Of a stretch of DNA of 64,000 nt, positions 50,548-59,558 are shown in pieces (within the stretch, counting starts at the first letter, position 1; each line of letters opens with the position of its first letter). The stretch is from contig NZ_LWBU01000043.1 in NCBI RefSeq assembly GCF_001646665.1, forward strand, positions 124,001-188,000. Direction: 5' to 3'. Below the pieces are notes generated by a model, which ran no database searches, was not told the origin of the DNA, and was given only the letters and a program-made list of their open reading frames with translations. The position numbers and the translations under genes were made by a program. This DNA is from Streptomyces noursei. GTDB taxonomy: Bacteria > Actinomycetota > Actinomycetes > Streptomycetales > Streptomycetaceae.

Positions 50548-53500
50548 CCACCACCATTCCCGCGCCTCCCCGCTCCCCGGCGCCCGGGACGCCGCCCGCC
50601 CCCGGACCCGCCGACGGGCCCCGCTCCCGTCGCTGGATGTGGGGCTTCTGGGCCGCCGTCCTGACCGCGTTCCTGGCCGCGGCGCCGGGCCGCACGACGT
50701 TCGACACCAAACTGGGCGTCGTCCTCGACCCCCGGCGCTTCCTCGCGGACCTCGGCGAGCTGTGGCACAGCCGCGCCGGCTTCGGCGGCATCTTCGACCA
50801 GTACATCGGCTACGCCTTCCCGATGCTGCCGTTCCACGCCCTGGCGGACCTGGTGCGGCTGCCGGTGTGGCTCGCCGAACGGCTCTGGCTGTCGATCGTC
50901 GTGACGGCCGCCTTCTGGGGCGCGCTCCGCCTCGCCGAGCGGCTGGACTTCGGCACCGCCCGCACCCGGCTCCTCGCCGCGTCGGCGTACGCGCTGTGGC
51001 CCGTCTTCACGGTGGTGGTCGGCTCCACGTCCGCCGCCGCGCTGCCCGGCGCACTGCTGCCCTGGGTGCTGCTGCCCCTCACCGATCCCCGCCTCCCGGC
51101 CAGGGCCGCCGCCCTGCGCTCCGCGCTGCTGATCCCCCTGATGGGCGGGGTGAACGCGGCGTCGACGCTCGCCTCCCTGCTGCCCGTCGCCCTCTACCTG
51201 CTCAGCCGGCCGGCGGGCCCGCGACGGCGGACCCTGCTCGCCTGGTGGATCCCCGGCGTGCTGCTCGCCACCGCCTGGTGGGTCGTGCCCCTCCTCCTGC
51301 TCGGACTGCACGGCGAGAACTTCCTGCCGTACGTCGAGCAGTCGGAGACCACCACGGCCACCATGTCCGCCACCGAGATGCTGCGCGGCGCCGGCAACTG
51401 GGTGGCGTACCTGCACTTCGGCGAGGCATGGCTGCCCGCCGGCTGGACGGTGGCGACCGCCGTCCCCACGGTGCTCGGGTCGGCGTGCGCCGCCGCCCTG
51501 GGCCTGGCCGGCATCGCCCGCGGGGACGTGCCCGAACGCCGGTGGCTGATCCTGGTGCTGCTGTCGGTCGCCCTGGTGACCCTGGCCGGGTACGGCGGCC
51601 CGCTCGGCGGGCTCTTCCACGGCACCGTGCAGGAGTGGCTGAACACCTGGCTCGTCCCCTTCCGCAACATCTACAAGTTCCAGCCCGGCCTGGCGCTCGC
51701 CCTGGCGCTCGGGCTGGCCCACCTCACCGCCGTCCTCGGCCGCCGGCGCGGCGGGCGGGCGGCACGGGGACGGCCGTACGTCCCCTTCGCCGCCGCCGCG
51801 CTGGTGCTGCCCGGCCTGGTCCTGCCGTACGCCGACGGAAGCGTCCTGCAACCAGGGGCGTTCCGCGAGCTGCCCGCCCACTGGGAGCGCACCGCCGACT
51901 GGCTCGCCGAGCACGCGCCGACCACCCGCGCGCTCGTCGTCCCGGCGACGGCCCACGGCATCCACACCTGGGGCACCACCATCGACCAGCCCCTCGACGT
52001 CCTCGCCGACTCGCCCTGGGCCCAGCGCGACTACGTGCCGTTCGGCACGCCCGGCAGCCGGCGGGCGATGGACGCCGTGGAGCAGGCCCTGCTGTCCGGC
52101 GGCGAAGTTCCGGGCCTCGCCGCCTTCCTGGGCCGGGCCGGGCTTCACCACGTCGTCGTCCGCAACGACCTCGACCCCGACCAGATCGGATACGTCCCGC
52201 CGCAGACCGTCGCACGCACCCTGGAGGCGTCCGGCTACCGGCGCGTCACCGGGTTCGGGCCCGTCCTCACCGGGGGCCGGATCCCGGACGACACCCCCGT
52301 ACAGGTCGAGGGCCTCTACCCCCGCCGGCAGGCCGTGGAGGTGTACGCGCCGCCCGAGGGCGCCGAGCGGCCGGGGCGGGCGGCCGTCCGGCCCGTCGCG
52401 GACACGGCCGTCGTCAGCGGCGGCCCCGAGGCGCTGCTGCGGCTGTCCGCCGACCCGTCGATGCGCGGCCGGCCCGCCGTGCTGGCCGGCGACGCGGCGC
52501 CGGGCCTGGACGCCCCCGCCGTACGGGCCGTGGCGGACGGACTGCGGCGGGCCGACACCCGCTTCGGGCTCGTGCACACCAACACCTCGTACACCTACAC
52601 CGCGACCGAGCGGAACCCGTCCGGCAGCGTGCAGGACCCCGGCCGCCCGCCCCGCCAGATCCTCCCCACCGGCGACCCGCGCCACCAGACGGTCGCCGTG
52701 CTCCGCGGAGCCGCCTCGGTCACCGCGTCCAGCAGCGGCAACTGGCTGTTCCACCTCCCGCAGTACGACCCGGTGAACGCCTTCGACGGCGACCCCCGCA
52801 CCGCCTGGACCGAGGGCGGCGCCGGCTCCCCGGTCGGGCAGTGGCTCCGGATCGGCTTCGACCGCCCACGGGACCTGCCCGGATCCGTGCGGCTGACCCC
52901 GCTCGCCCCGGCCGGGCTGCGCGCGGCGGCCACCTCCGTGCGCGTGGAGACCGAACGGGGCAGCGAGGTCAGCGCGCTGCGGCCGGACGGCACCCCGCAG
53001 ACCGTACGGGTGCCGGCCGGGACCACCCGCCACCTCAAAATCACCATCGAGGGCGCCCAGCAGGGCCGGCCCGGGCTGATCGGGGCCGGCTTCTCCTCCG
53101 TCGACATCCCCGGCGTCACGGTCACCCGGCTCCTCGCCCTCCCGGAGGACACGGCCGGTGAGGACCGCGCGGCCCAGGACGTCGTGTCCCTCCACCGCGG
53201 CAGCGACCCCGGCGGCCTGTCGCCCGCGTCCGCCGAAACCGGCCTGCACCGGCAGTTCGTCATCCGCACCGCGGGCGCGTACACGCTGCGGGCGACCGCG
53301 CTTCCCGTACCGGGCGACGCGCTGGACCGGCTGCTGTACCGGGTCGCGCCCGGACAGCGCGCGAAGCTCACCGCCACCGCCGGCTCGACCGCCGGGCTCG
53401 GCTCCTCCCTCACCCCGCGCAACCTCGTCGACGGCGACCTCACCACCGCGTGGATCGCGGGGGACCGGGCCGTCATCCACCTCCGGTGGCCCGGGAAACG

Positions 53501-54770
53501 CCCGGTCGGGGAGATCGTGCTCGCACCCGCCGGCGGCCTGTCCACCCGCGCCCAGCAGGTGGAGATCGGCTCACCGGACGGGGCCGCGACCGCCTCCGTC
53601 GACGAGACCGGCCTCGCCCGCTTCCAGCCCATCACCACCGACCGCCTCGACATCACCGTGACCCGCGCCGCCCCGCTGACCCTGCACAACCCGGTCGCCG
53701 ACGGACGCCTCCAACTGCCCGTCGGGCTCAGCGAGGTGTACGTACCGGCCCTCGACGACCTCCGGGTGCCGCAGCCCGACCCGGACACCGCGTTCGAGCT
53801 GCCCTGCGGACAGGGGCCGGTGCTCTCCGTGGACGGCACCCTCCACGCGACCGCCGCCCGCGGCAAGATCCGCGACCTGACCGAGCGCCGGCCCGTCGAC
53901 GTGACCCTGTGCGCGGGCCCCGAACGCGGCGGCACCACCCGGCTCGCCGCCGGCACCCACCGGGTCGAGGCGGGGGACACCGGGCCGCTCGCCATCACCG
54001 ACCTCAGCCTCACGCGCGGCGACGCGCCCCGCCCGGCCGCCCCGGCCGACCGGCGCACCCTGACCGTCACCGACTGGCCGGGCGACCGGCGCACCGCGGA
54101 GGTGGGCGCCGGCCCGGCCTCGTACCTCCAGATGTTCGAGAACCACAACGACGGCTGGCGGGCCACCCTGGACGGGCGCGAACTGACACCGGTCCGGATC
54201 GACGGCTGGCAGCAGGGGTTCCTCGTCCCGGAAGGCGAAGGCGGCACGATCCACCTGGAGTTCGCCCCCGCGCGGTGGTACGCCGCCGGGCTCGTCGCGG
54301 GCGTCGTGGGCGTCCTGCTGCTGGTGGGCCTCGTGCTGGTCCTCGGGCGCGGCCGGCGCGCGGCCGGCGCGGCGCCGCGGCCTCCGGCACCGGGACCCGT
54401 GCTGGGGCTGGCGGCGCTGACGGTGGTCGTCGCGCTGGTCGCCGGATGGGCGGCGCTCGTGGTGCCCGTCCTCGCCGTCGCCGCCCACCTGCGGCGCTCA
54501 CTGACGGCGGCCGTGGCACTCGTGGCGATGGGCGCGGCGGGCGCCGTGGCCGCCTGGGACGCGGGCACCCCGCCCTCGGCGGGCGACGGGACGTTCGGGC
54601 CGGTCGCCCAGTTCCTCGCCGTGACGGCGCTGGCGGCCGCCGCGGTGACCACCAGGAGGGCCGGGGACCCGCCCGGCACGCCCCCGCCCGGCCCGTCCGC
54701 GGACACCGCCCCGCTCCCTCGGCGGCGCCCGCCCGCCGAACACCCCCGCACCGAGGAGAACGGCCGATGA
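50544..54770 (+). CDS. AftD-like alpha-(1->3)-arabinofuranosyltransferase (DUF3367)
   Basis: 1408 residues from ATG 50544 (ATGA overlap), the size of mycobacterial AftD. The N-terminal GT-C membrane domain (residues about 30-430) has ten or more helices; the LDPRRFLADLGELWHSRAGF, FDQYIGYAFPMLPFHAL and PVWLAERLWLSIVV segments match AftD. The extracytoplasmic part holds two F5/8-C-like carbohydrate-binding modules (about 728-830, VNAFDGDPRTAWTEGG; about 962-1040, LVDGDLTTAWIAGD). Near the end are more membrane helices (AAGLVAGVVGVLLLVGLVLV). AftD adds branching arabinofuranose from decaprenyl-phospho-arabinose to arabinogalactan/LAM. The donor and acceptor in a streptomycete are not known. The family is firm; the chemistry is inferred. 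Confidence 0.9.
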   Translation: MTTTIPAPPRSPAPGTPPAPGPADGPRSRRWMWGFWAAVLTAFLAAAPGRTTFDTKLGVVLDPRRFLADLGELWHSRAGFGGIFDQYIGYAFPMLPFHALADLVRLPVWLAERLWLSIVVTAAFWGALRLAERLDFGTARTRLLAASAYALWPVFTVVVGSTSAAALPGALLPWVLLPLTDPRLPARAAALRSALLIPLMGGVNAASTLASLLPVALYLLSRPAGPRRRTLLAWWIPGVLLATAWWVVPLLLLGLHGENFLPYVEQSETTTATMSATEMLRGAGNWVAYLHFGEAWLPAGWTVATAVPTVLGSACAAALGLAGIARGDVPERRWLILVLLSVALVTLAGYGGPLGGLFHGTVQEWLNTWLVPFRNIYKFQPGLALALALGLAHLTAVLGRRRGGRAARGRPYVPFAAAALVLPGLVLPYADGSVLQPGAFRELPAHWERTADWLAEHAPTTRALVVPATAHGIHTWGTTIDQPLDVLADSPWAQRDYVPFGTPGSRRAMDAVEQALLSGGEVPGLAAFLGRAGLHHVVVRNDLDPDQIGYVPPQTVARTLEASGYRRVTGFGPVLTGGRIPDDTPVQVEGLYPRRQAVEVYAPPEGAERPGRAAVRPVADTAVVSGGPEALLRLSADPSMRGRPAVLAGDAAPGLDAPAVRAVADGLRRADTRFGLVHTNTSYTYTATERNPSGSVQDPGRPPRQILPTGDPRHQTVAVLRGAASVTASSSGNWLFHLPQYDPVNAFDGDPRTAWTEGGAGSPVGQWLRIGFDRPRDLPGSVRLTPLAPAGLRAAATSVRVETERGSEVSALRPDGTPQTVRVPAGTTRHLKITIEGAQQGRPGLIGAGFSSVDIPGVTVTRLLALPEDTAGEDRAAQDVVSLHRGSDPGGLSPASAETGLHRQFVIRTAGAYTLRATALPVPGDALDRLLYRVAPGQRAKLTATAGSTAGLGSSLTPRNLVDGDLTTAWIAGDRAVIHLRWPGKRPVGEIVLAPAGGLSTRAQQVEIGSPDGAATASVDETGLARFQPITTDRLDITVTRAAPLTLHNPVADGRLQLPVGLSEVYVPALDDLRVPQPDPDTAFELPCGQGPVLSVDGTLHATAARGKIRDLTERRPVDVTLCAGPERGGTTRLAAGTHRVEAGDTGPLAITDLSLTRGDAPRPAAPADRRTLTVTDWPGDRRTAEVGAGPASYLQMFENHNDGWRATLDGRELTPVRIDGWQQGFLVPEGEGGTIHLEFAPARWYAAGLVAGVVGVLLLVGLVLVLGRGRRAAGAAPRPPAPGPVLGLAALTVVVALVAGWAALVVPVLAVAAHLRRSLTAAVALVAMGAAGAVAAWDAGTPPSAGDGTFGPVAQFLAVTALAAAAVTTRRAGDPPGTPPPGPSADTAPLPRRRPPAEHPRTEENGR

Positions 54771-56092
54771 CCGCCCCGCACCGCCACCCCGCCCGGCACG
54801 ACGGGCACGGGCCGCCCGCCCGGCCCACCGGGGAACGGGTGCCGTTCTCCACCGTCGACGAGGTCACCCGGCACTGCCTGACCCCGCAGGAGCCGGAGAC
54901 CGTCCACATCGAGGTCCACCTCCCGGGCCGCCCCGACGCGGCACGGCTGCGCACCGCGTTCACCGAGGCGCTGCGGCGCCACCCGCGCATCCTGATGCGC
55001 GAAGCACCCGGCGCCTGGTACCGGCGGCGGTACGCGTGGGAACTGACCACCGGCCCCGACCCGGGCACGGACGTCGTCTCCGTACCGGACCCCGGGCCCG
55101 GCGCACTGGAACGGGCACGGCGCCGGGCCCTGAGCGAGGCCCCGCCCCTCACCTCCTCCCCGCCCGTACGGCTGGAGGTCGTCGACCGCGTCCTGGTGCT
55201 GACCGTCAACCACACGGCCCTCGACGGCCCCGCCTGCCTCCGCGTCCTGGCGACCGCCGCGGAACTCTACGGCGGCCGCGACAACGCCCCTGAGGCGCCG
55301 CCCGTGCGCCCGCCCGCCGGCGCGGCGCCACGCGGCCGGTTCCCCGAGGCGGGCGGCACCGGGTTCGCCCGGGTGGCCCGGGTCGCCCGCGGGACCCCGG
55401 GCCCCGGCCCCGCCAACGGCATGCTCGTCACCGAACTGGCCGTGCCCGCACGCCCCAGGGGTGCCCCGTACACGGTCAACGACCAGCTCATGGTGGCGGC
55501 CGCCCGCACGATCGCCCACTGGAACCGCGAACGGGGCGGCGCCGCGCGCCCGTTGCGGATCACCATGCCGGTGGACGACCGGACGCGGGGGGCCGACATG
55601 CCCATCGGCAACGGCACCCGACTGGTCGAAGTCCCCTTCGCGCCGGGCGAACTGGACGGCCCCACCCCCGAACTGCTCCGGCTGACCGCCGCCCGCACCC
55701 GCGCGCTCAAGGCGCTGCACCGCCCCCAGCTCGGCCGCGGCGCCGCACTGCTGACCGCGCCGGTCCTGCCCGTCGCCGTCCGCGCCGCCGCGGCGCGCAC
55801 CGCCCGCCGCGCCCTCGCCCCCTGGACGTCCACCACCCTGCTCAGCAACATCGGCCGGGTCCCCTACCCGCTCGACTTCGGCGAGGGGGTCGGGGCGGCG
55901 CGCGCCGTCTGGTTCTCCGCCCCGGCCCGCATGCCGCGCGGGCTGACGGTCACCACGGCCGGCACCGGCGGCCGCCTGCACCTGGCCCTGCGCTGGTCGG
56001 CCGCGCTGCTCGGCCCGGACGACGGCGCCCGGCTGCGCGACCTCTTCGCCCGGTACCTCGACGCCACCGGCCCGGCCGGCCCGCGCACGTGA
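54767..56092 (+). CDS. Condensation-domain-fold acyltransferase
   Basis: 441 residues from ATG 54767 (ATGA overlap with the AftD-like gene). The fold is that of condensation/wax-ester-synthase/PapA enzymes: PFSTVDEVTRHCLTPQEPET at the N-terminus, the active-site NHTALDGPA (NHxxxDG, first His replaced by Asn), YTVNDQLMVAAARTIAHWN and TTLLSNIGRVPYPLDFGEGV. It would transfer an acyl group from CoA or a carrier to a hydroxyl, so the glycan or its lipid carrier may be acylated. There is no NRPS module nearby, so a peptide-synthetase role is unlikely. No membrane helices are evident. Confidence 0.85.
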   Translation: MTAPHRHPARHDGHGPPARPTGERVPFSTVDEVTRHCLTPQEPETVHIEVHLPGRPDAARLRTAFTEALRRHPRILMREAPGAWYRRRYAWELTTGPDPGTDVVSVPDPGPGALERARRRALSEAPPLTSSPPVRLEVVDRVLVLTVNHTALDGPACLRVLATAAELYGGRDNAPEAPPVRPPAGAAPRGRFPEAGGTGFARVARVARGTPGPGPANGMLVTELAVPARPRGAPYTVNDQLMVAAARTIAHWNRERGGAARPLRITMPVDDRTRGADMPIGNGTRLVEVPFAPGELDGPTPELLRLTAARTRALKALHRPQLGRGAALLTAPVLPVAVRAAAARTARRALAPWTSTTLLSNIGRVPYPLDFGEGVGAARAVWFSAPARMPRGLTVTTAGTGGRLHLALRWSAALLGPDDGARLRDLFARYLDATGPAGPRT

Positions 56093-56201
56093 CCTCCCGC
56101 CGGACACCCGCCACCGACCGCGTGACCGCCCGCCCGGACGCCCGACACCGACCCGCCCGCCGGACGTCCGTGTGAACGCCCCACCGGATGAGGGAGCCCC
56201 C

Positions 56202-56933
56202 ATGACCACCACCGCCCGGCCCCCCGCGGGCCTGCGCGACTTCTACGAGAACCCCGCCGTGCCCGTCGCCTCCGGGGACGCCCGCAGCCGCTGCCAGGCG
56301 CGGATGCTCGCGACCGCCCTGCGCGGCAGGGCCGGCGCCACCGTCCTCGACGTCGGCTGCGGCGACGGCACCGCGGCGGCCGTCACCGCCCGCCTGCTCC
56401 CCGGCCACCGCATCATCGGCGTCGACTGGTCGCAGGACGCGCTGCGCAGGGCGGCACCCCGCATCGGCACGGTCGTGCGCGGCGAACTGGAGGGCGGCGG
56501 GCTGCCGTTCGCCACGGGAGCGGCGGACGCGGTCCTGTTCGCGGAGGTCATCGAGCACCTCGTCGACCCGGACGGCGCGCTCGACGAACTCCGCCGCGTC
56601 CTCGCGCCCGGCGGCCATCTGATGCTGTCCACCCCCAACCTGGCCGCCTGGTACAACCGGGCACTGCTCCTCGCCGGCGTCCAGCCCGTCTTCTCCGAGG
56701 TGAGCCTGCGCGGCATCCACGGCCGCCCGGGCTCCGAGGTGGTGGGCCACCTGCGCCTCTACACCGCCCGCGCGCTGCGGCAGTTCCTCGCCGCGTCCGG
56801 ATTCGAGGTCGTCCGCCTCGCCGGCGCCCCCTTCCACGGGGTGCCGCGCGCCCTGCGGCCCCTGGACCGCCTGGCCTGCGCGGTGCCGGGCGCGGCCTCG
56901 ATCCTGCTCGTCCACGCCCGGCGCGCCCGGTGA
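56202..56933 (+). CDS. Class I SAM-dependent methyltransferase (UbiE/Coq5-like)
   Basis: 243 residues; ATG 56202 with AGGGAG 7 nt upstream is favoured over an in-frame GTG 30 nt earlier. The SAM motif is VLDVGCGDGTAAAV (about 47-60), followed by IIGVDWSQDALRRA, ADAVLFAEVIEHLVDPDGAL and RVLAPGGHLMLSTPNLAAWY. It is the second methyltransferase of the cluster and overlaps the next gene by 4 nt (GTGA). It is likely to modify a small lipid or sugar. Acceptor unknown. Confidence 0.9.
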   Translation: MTTTARPPAGLRDFYENPAVPVASGDARSRCQARMLATALRGRAGATVLDVGCGDGTAAAVTARLLPGHRIIGVDWSQDALRRAAPRIGTVVRGELEGGGLPFATGAADAVLFAEVIEHLVDPDGALDELRRVLAPGGHLMLSTPNLAAWYNRALLLAGVQPVFSEVSLRGIHGRPGSEVVGHLRLYTARALRQFLAASGFEVVRLAGAPFHGVPRALRPLDRLACAVPGAASILLVHARRAR

Positions 56934-57853
56934 CGAGCGGGATGTGGTGGGGCGTGGCCGCCGCACTGTCCGCCAACGTCCTCTACAGCTCCGGGTTCGT
57001 CCTGGAGAAGCGCGCCCTGTCCGGCATCCCGTCGCTCAGCGTCCGTCACCCCCTGCGCCTGGTGCGACTGCTGCTCGGCAGCCCGCTGTGGATCGGCGGC
57101 TCCCTCGCCCTGGCGGCTGGTTTCGGCGCCCAGCTGGTGGTGTACCGGACCCTGCCGATGGCCGCCGCGCAAGGGCTGTTCGTCTCGGGCCTCGTCCTGC
57201 TGCTCCTGCTGTCCTCCCTGGTCCTCGGCGAACGCCTGTCCCCGCGCGAGCGGTACGCCACGGCGGGGATCCTCGCCGCGCTGCTGATGGTGGTCGGCTC
57301 GCTGCGTCCCGAACCTGCGGAGGTGGGCGACACCGCCTCCACCGGCTCCGTGCTCGCCCTCGGCGGCGTCTCGCTGGCCGCCGGCTTCTGGCTGTACGCC
57401 GCCGGCGGGCGCCGGTCCGCCCGCGGGCGGCACGCGGCGCCCCCCGCCGGGGTGGCCCACGCGGTCGCCGTCGGCCTGGTCTACGGCGTGAGTTCGCTGG
57501 CGATCAAGGGCATCTCCGGGCGCCTCGCCCCCGACGCGCCCCTCGACTCCGCCCTGTCGCTGGCGGCCACCCCGTACCCCTACCTGCTGCTGATCACGGG
57601 CGCCGGCGGCCTCGTCCTGTCCCAGGCCGCCCTGCAGCGCTGCCGCGCGTCGCTGGTCGTCCCCGTCTGCACCACCACCTCGTGCCTGTACACCGCCACC
57701 CTCGGCACCCTCGCGTTCGGCGAGTCGCTGCCCGCCGAACCCCTGCGCCTGGGACTGCTCCTGGCCGGGGCGGCCCTGGCGGTGTCCGTACTCCTCGCGC
57801 TGTCCGTCCCCACCACCCCGCAACCGAAAGGGGCGCGCCATGAAGCCCGATGA
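56930..57853 (+). CDS. DMT/EamA-like membrane transporter
   Basis: 307 residues from GTG 56930, overlapping the methyltransferase stop (GTGA). About ten hydrophobic helices in the two-fold EamA pattern: SANVLYSSGFVLEKRALSG in helix 1, AQGLFVSGLVLLLLLSSLVL, and AVGLVYGVSSLAIKGISG in the second half. It is in the same broad NIPA/EamA branch as the transporter at 24866. In this cluster it could flip a lipid-linked sugar or precursor, as small EamA proteins do for aminoarabinose; this is inference. Its end overlaps the Trm112-like gene by 14 nt. Confidence 0.87.
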   Translation: MTSGMWWGVAAALSANVLYSSGFVLEKRALSGIPSLSVRHPLRLVRLLLGSPLWIGGSLALAAGFGAQLVVYRTLPMAAAQGLFVSGLVLLLLLSSLVLGERLSPRERYATAGILAALLMVVGSLRPEPAEVGDTASTGSVLALGGVSLAAGFWLYAAGGRRSARGRHAAPPAGVAHAVAVGLVYGVSSLAIKGISGRLAPDAPLDSALSLAATPYPYLLLITGAGGLVLSQAALQRCRASLVVPVCTTTSCLYTATLGTLAFGESLPAEPLRLGLLLAGAALAVSVLLALSVPTTPQPKGARHEAR

Positions 57854-58061
57854 CCCGCTGCTCACGATCCTCGTCTGCCCGCTGGACAAGGGCCCGCTCA
57901 TCCTTCTGCCGGCCGGCGACGCCCTCTACAACCCCCGGCTGCGCCGCCTGTACCCGGTCACCGGCGGCATCCCGCAGCTGTTGCCGTCCTCCGGCCGGCA
58001 GGTCCCGGACGACGAGCACGAACGGCTCGTCGCCGGCCCACCGGCCGGAGGGGCGGCGTAG
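57840..58061 (+). CDS. Trm112-like protein, 73 residues
   Basis: ATG 57840, overlapping the transporter gene by 14 nt; a GAAAGGGG site precedes it. LLTILVCPLDKGPLILLP and LYNPRLRRLYPVTGGIPQLL are the Trm112p/UPF0434 signature (C-P-x-x-K-G-x-L; Y-P-I/V-x-x-G-I-P). Only one of the usual Cys residues is present. Trm112 proteins are small partners that stabilise methyltransferases, and two methyltransferases lie in this operon, so one of them may be its partner (inference). Last gene of the cluster. Confidence 0.85.
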   Translation: MKPDDPLLTILVCPLDKGPLILLPAGDALYNPRLRRLYPVTGGIPQLLPSSGRQVPDDEHERLVAGPPAGGAA

Positions 58062-58070
58062 GGTCCCGGT

Positions 58071-58457
58071 ATGGTGCACGTACTGAGCAGCAGGGTCCTG
58101 CTGCGTCCCCGTGATCCGCACGCGTCGCGCGTCTTCTACGGCGAGACCCTGGGCCTCGCCGTCTACCGGGAGTTCGGTACCGGCCGGGAGCGCGGGACCG
58201 TCTACTTCCTCGGCGGCGGGTTCCTCGAGGTGTCCGGCCGCTCGGAGGAGCCGCCGACGACCACGCTGCGGCTGTGGATGCAGGTCGCCGACTGCGCGGC
58301 GGCCCACGACGAACTGGCCGGCCGTGGCGTGCGCGTGCTGCGCGAGCCCGTCCGGGAGCCGTGGGGCCTGATCGAGATGTGGATCGCCGACCCCGACGGC
58401 CACCGCATCGTGCTGACCGAGGTGCCCGCGGACCATCCGCTGCGCTACCGGCCCTGA
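58071..58457 (+). CDS. VOC family protein (glyoxalase/dioxygenase fold)
   Basis: 128 residues from ATG 58071, 9 nt after the Trm112-like stop, so possibly the end of the same transcript. The sequence SSRVLLRPRDPHASRVFYGE, then TLGLAVYREFG, and WGLIEMWIADPDGHRIVLTE is a complete VOC domain, with the metal-type Glu in IVLTE. The substrate is unknown. It overlaps the 3' end of the convergent NlpC/P60 gene by 13 nt. Confidence 0.87.
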   Translation: MVHVLSSRVLLRPRDPHASRVFYGETLGLAVYREFGTGRERGTVYFLGGGFLEVSGRSEEPPTTTLRLWMQVADCAAAHDELAGRGVRVLREPVREPWGLIEMWIADPDGHRIVLTEVPADHPLRYRP

Positions 58458-59419
58458 GCGGTCCGCACCTCACCTGTGTCAGAGGCGCAGGTGGGTACGG
58501 AGTCGAGCCACGCGGGTCCCTTGATGTAGATGTTGGTGACCCAGGCGCGGTAGTCGGGCAGGTAGGACCAGGCGTCGTTGGTGTAGCCGTCGGAGGTGAC
58601 CGTCTCCGCGTGCTTCTGGCACTGGACGCGGACGGTCGTCGGGCCGGGGAACGCGTACACGCGCGCGGCCCGCACCGACGGCTGCGCCTTCGTCCACACG
58701 CCCTCGCCCCAGGTGCTGAAGACGTGCCCGGTCACCGGCCCGGTGTCCACCCGGACGGCGCCGAAGTACCCGCCGTCCAGGCGGACGTCGCTGACCATCA
58801 GCCTGGTGCCGGACTGCCGCGCCTCCGCCATCTTCCCGGCGCCCAGGTACAGGGCGATGTGGTGCAGCTTCTGCGAGTTGCCCCAGACCAGCAGGTCGCC
58901 AGGGACCAGCGGGGCGAGCCCCTGCGCGGCGGTGAAGCGTTCCGCGGCGCGGTGCGTGTAGTACTGCGCGGAGGCCACGCCGTTGAGGATGTCCTCGCCG
59001 GTGGCCCGGGCGTAGGCGTGGCGCACCAGGCCGGAGCAGTCGAAGCCGAGCCGCTCGGGGTCGTGCTCGCTGGCCGGGTCGGTCGGGTCGACCTGTCCGT
59101 ACGTGGGGCCGGGCCGCGGGCCGTGCCCGCCGCCCCACGTGTACCAGACACCCGCCGCCACCTGCTCGCACGCGGCGGCCACGGCGCGCTCGGCCGCCGC
59201 GGAGGCCCCGGGCGCGCGGACGGCACACGTGTCGTCGGCGGCCACGGCACCGGACGCGGCCACCGCACCGGACGCGGCCACCGCACCGGAGGCGGGCGCG
59301 GGTGCGGCCGCCTGTGCGGGCCGGGGCACCGGGGGTGCCCCCGACGCGGGCGCCGGCGCCCAGAGGAGGAGGACGGTCCACGCGGTGAGCGCGGCGATGG
59401 CGTGGCGGCGTCGAAGCAT
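58445..59419 (-). CDS. Secreted NlpC/P60 peptidoglycan hydrolase
   Basis: 324 residues from ATG 59419, with GAGGGACC upstream. A signal peptide (HAIAALTAWTVLLLWAPAPA) is followed by an Ala/Pro/Gly linker with three ASGAVA repeats. The NlpC/P60 domain (about 85-215) has the catalytic Cys in GFDCSGLVRHAYARATG and the His in KLHHIALYLG. The C-terminal part (YAFPGPTTVRVQCQKHAETV, AWVTNIYIKGPAWLDSVP) resembles an SH3-like wall-binding module. It cleaves peptide cross-links in the wall outside the cell. Monocistronic. Confidence 0.9.
   Translation of the reverse strand: MLRRRHAIAALTAWTVLLLWAPAPASGAPPVPRPAQAAAPAPASGAVAASGAVAASGAVAADDTCAVRAPGASAAAERAVAAACEQVAAGVWYTWGGGHGPRPGPTYGQVDPTDPASEHDPERLGFDCSGLVRHAYARATGEDILNGVASAQYYTHRAAERFTAAQGLAPLVPGDLLVWGNSQKLHHIALYLGAGKMAEARQSGTRLMVSDVRLDGGYFGAVRVDTGPVTGHVFSTWGEGVWTKAQPSVRAARVYAFPGPTTVRVQCQKHAETVTSDGYTNDAWSYLPDYRAWVTNIYIKGPAWLDSVPTCASDTGEVRTAQGR
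59238..59291 (-). repeat. Three 18-bp tandem repeats in the NlpC/P60 linker
   Basis: GCGGCCACGGCACCGGAC and two near-identical copies in tandem encode ASGAVA three times in the linker behind the signal peptide. Probably a slippage-made linker extension. Confidence 0.7.
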
Positions 59420-59558
59420 GCTGGTCCCTCGTTCCCCGGAGACGTTCCTGTCCGGAAGCAGCCTGTGTGCCGTGCCGTCCGGTGGCGAGACCCCGGCCGC
59501 GCACCATCCGGACGGGCAACGGGAAACCCGCCGGGAAACCCCCGGCGACCGGGCCGGA

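Noticed and set aside
54767..56092. Possible NRPS condensation domain
   Set aside because: Stand-alone, with altered first His and no adenylation or carrier domains nearby; an acyltransferase in the glycan cluster fits better.
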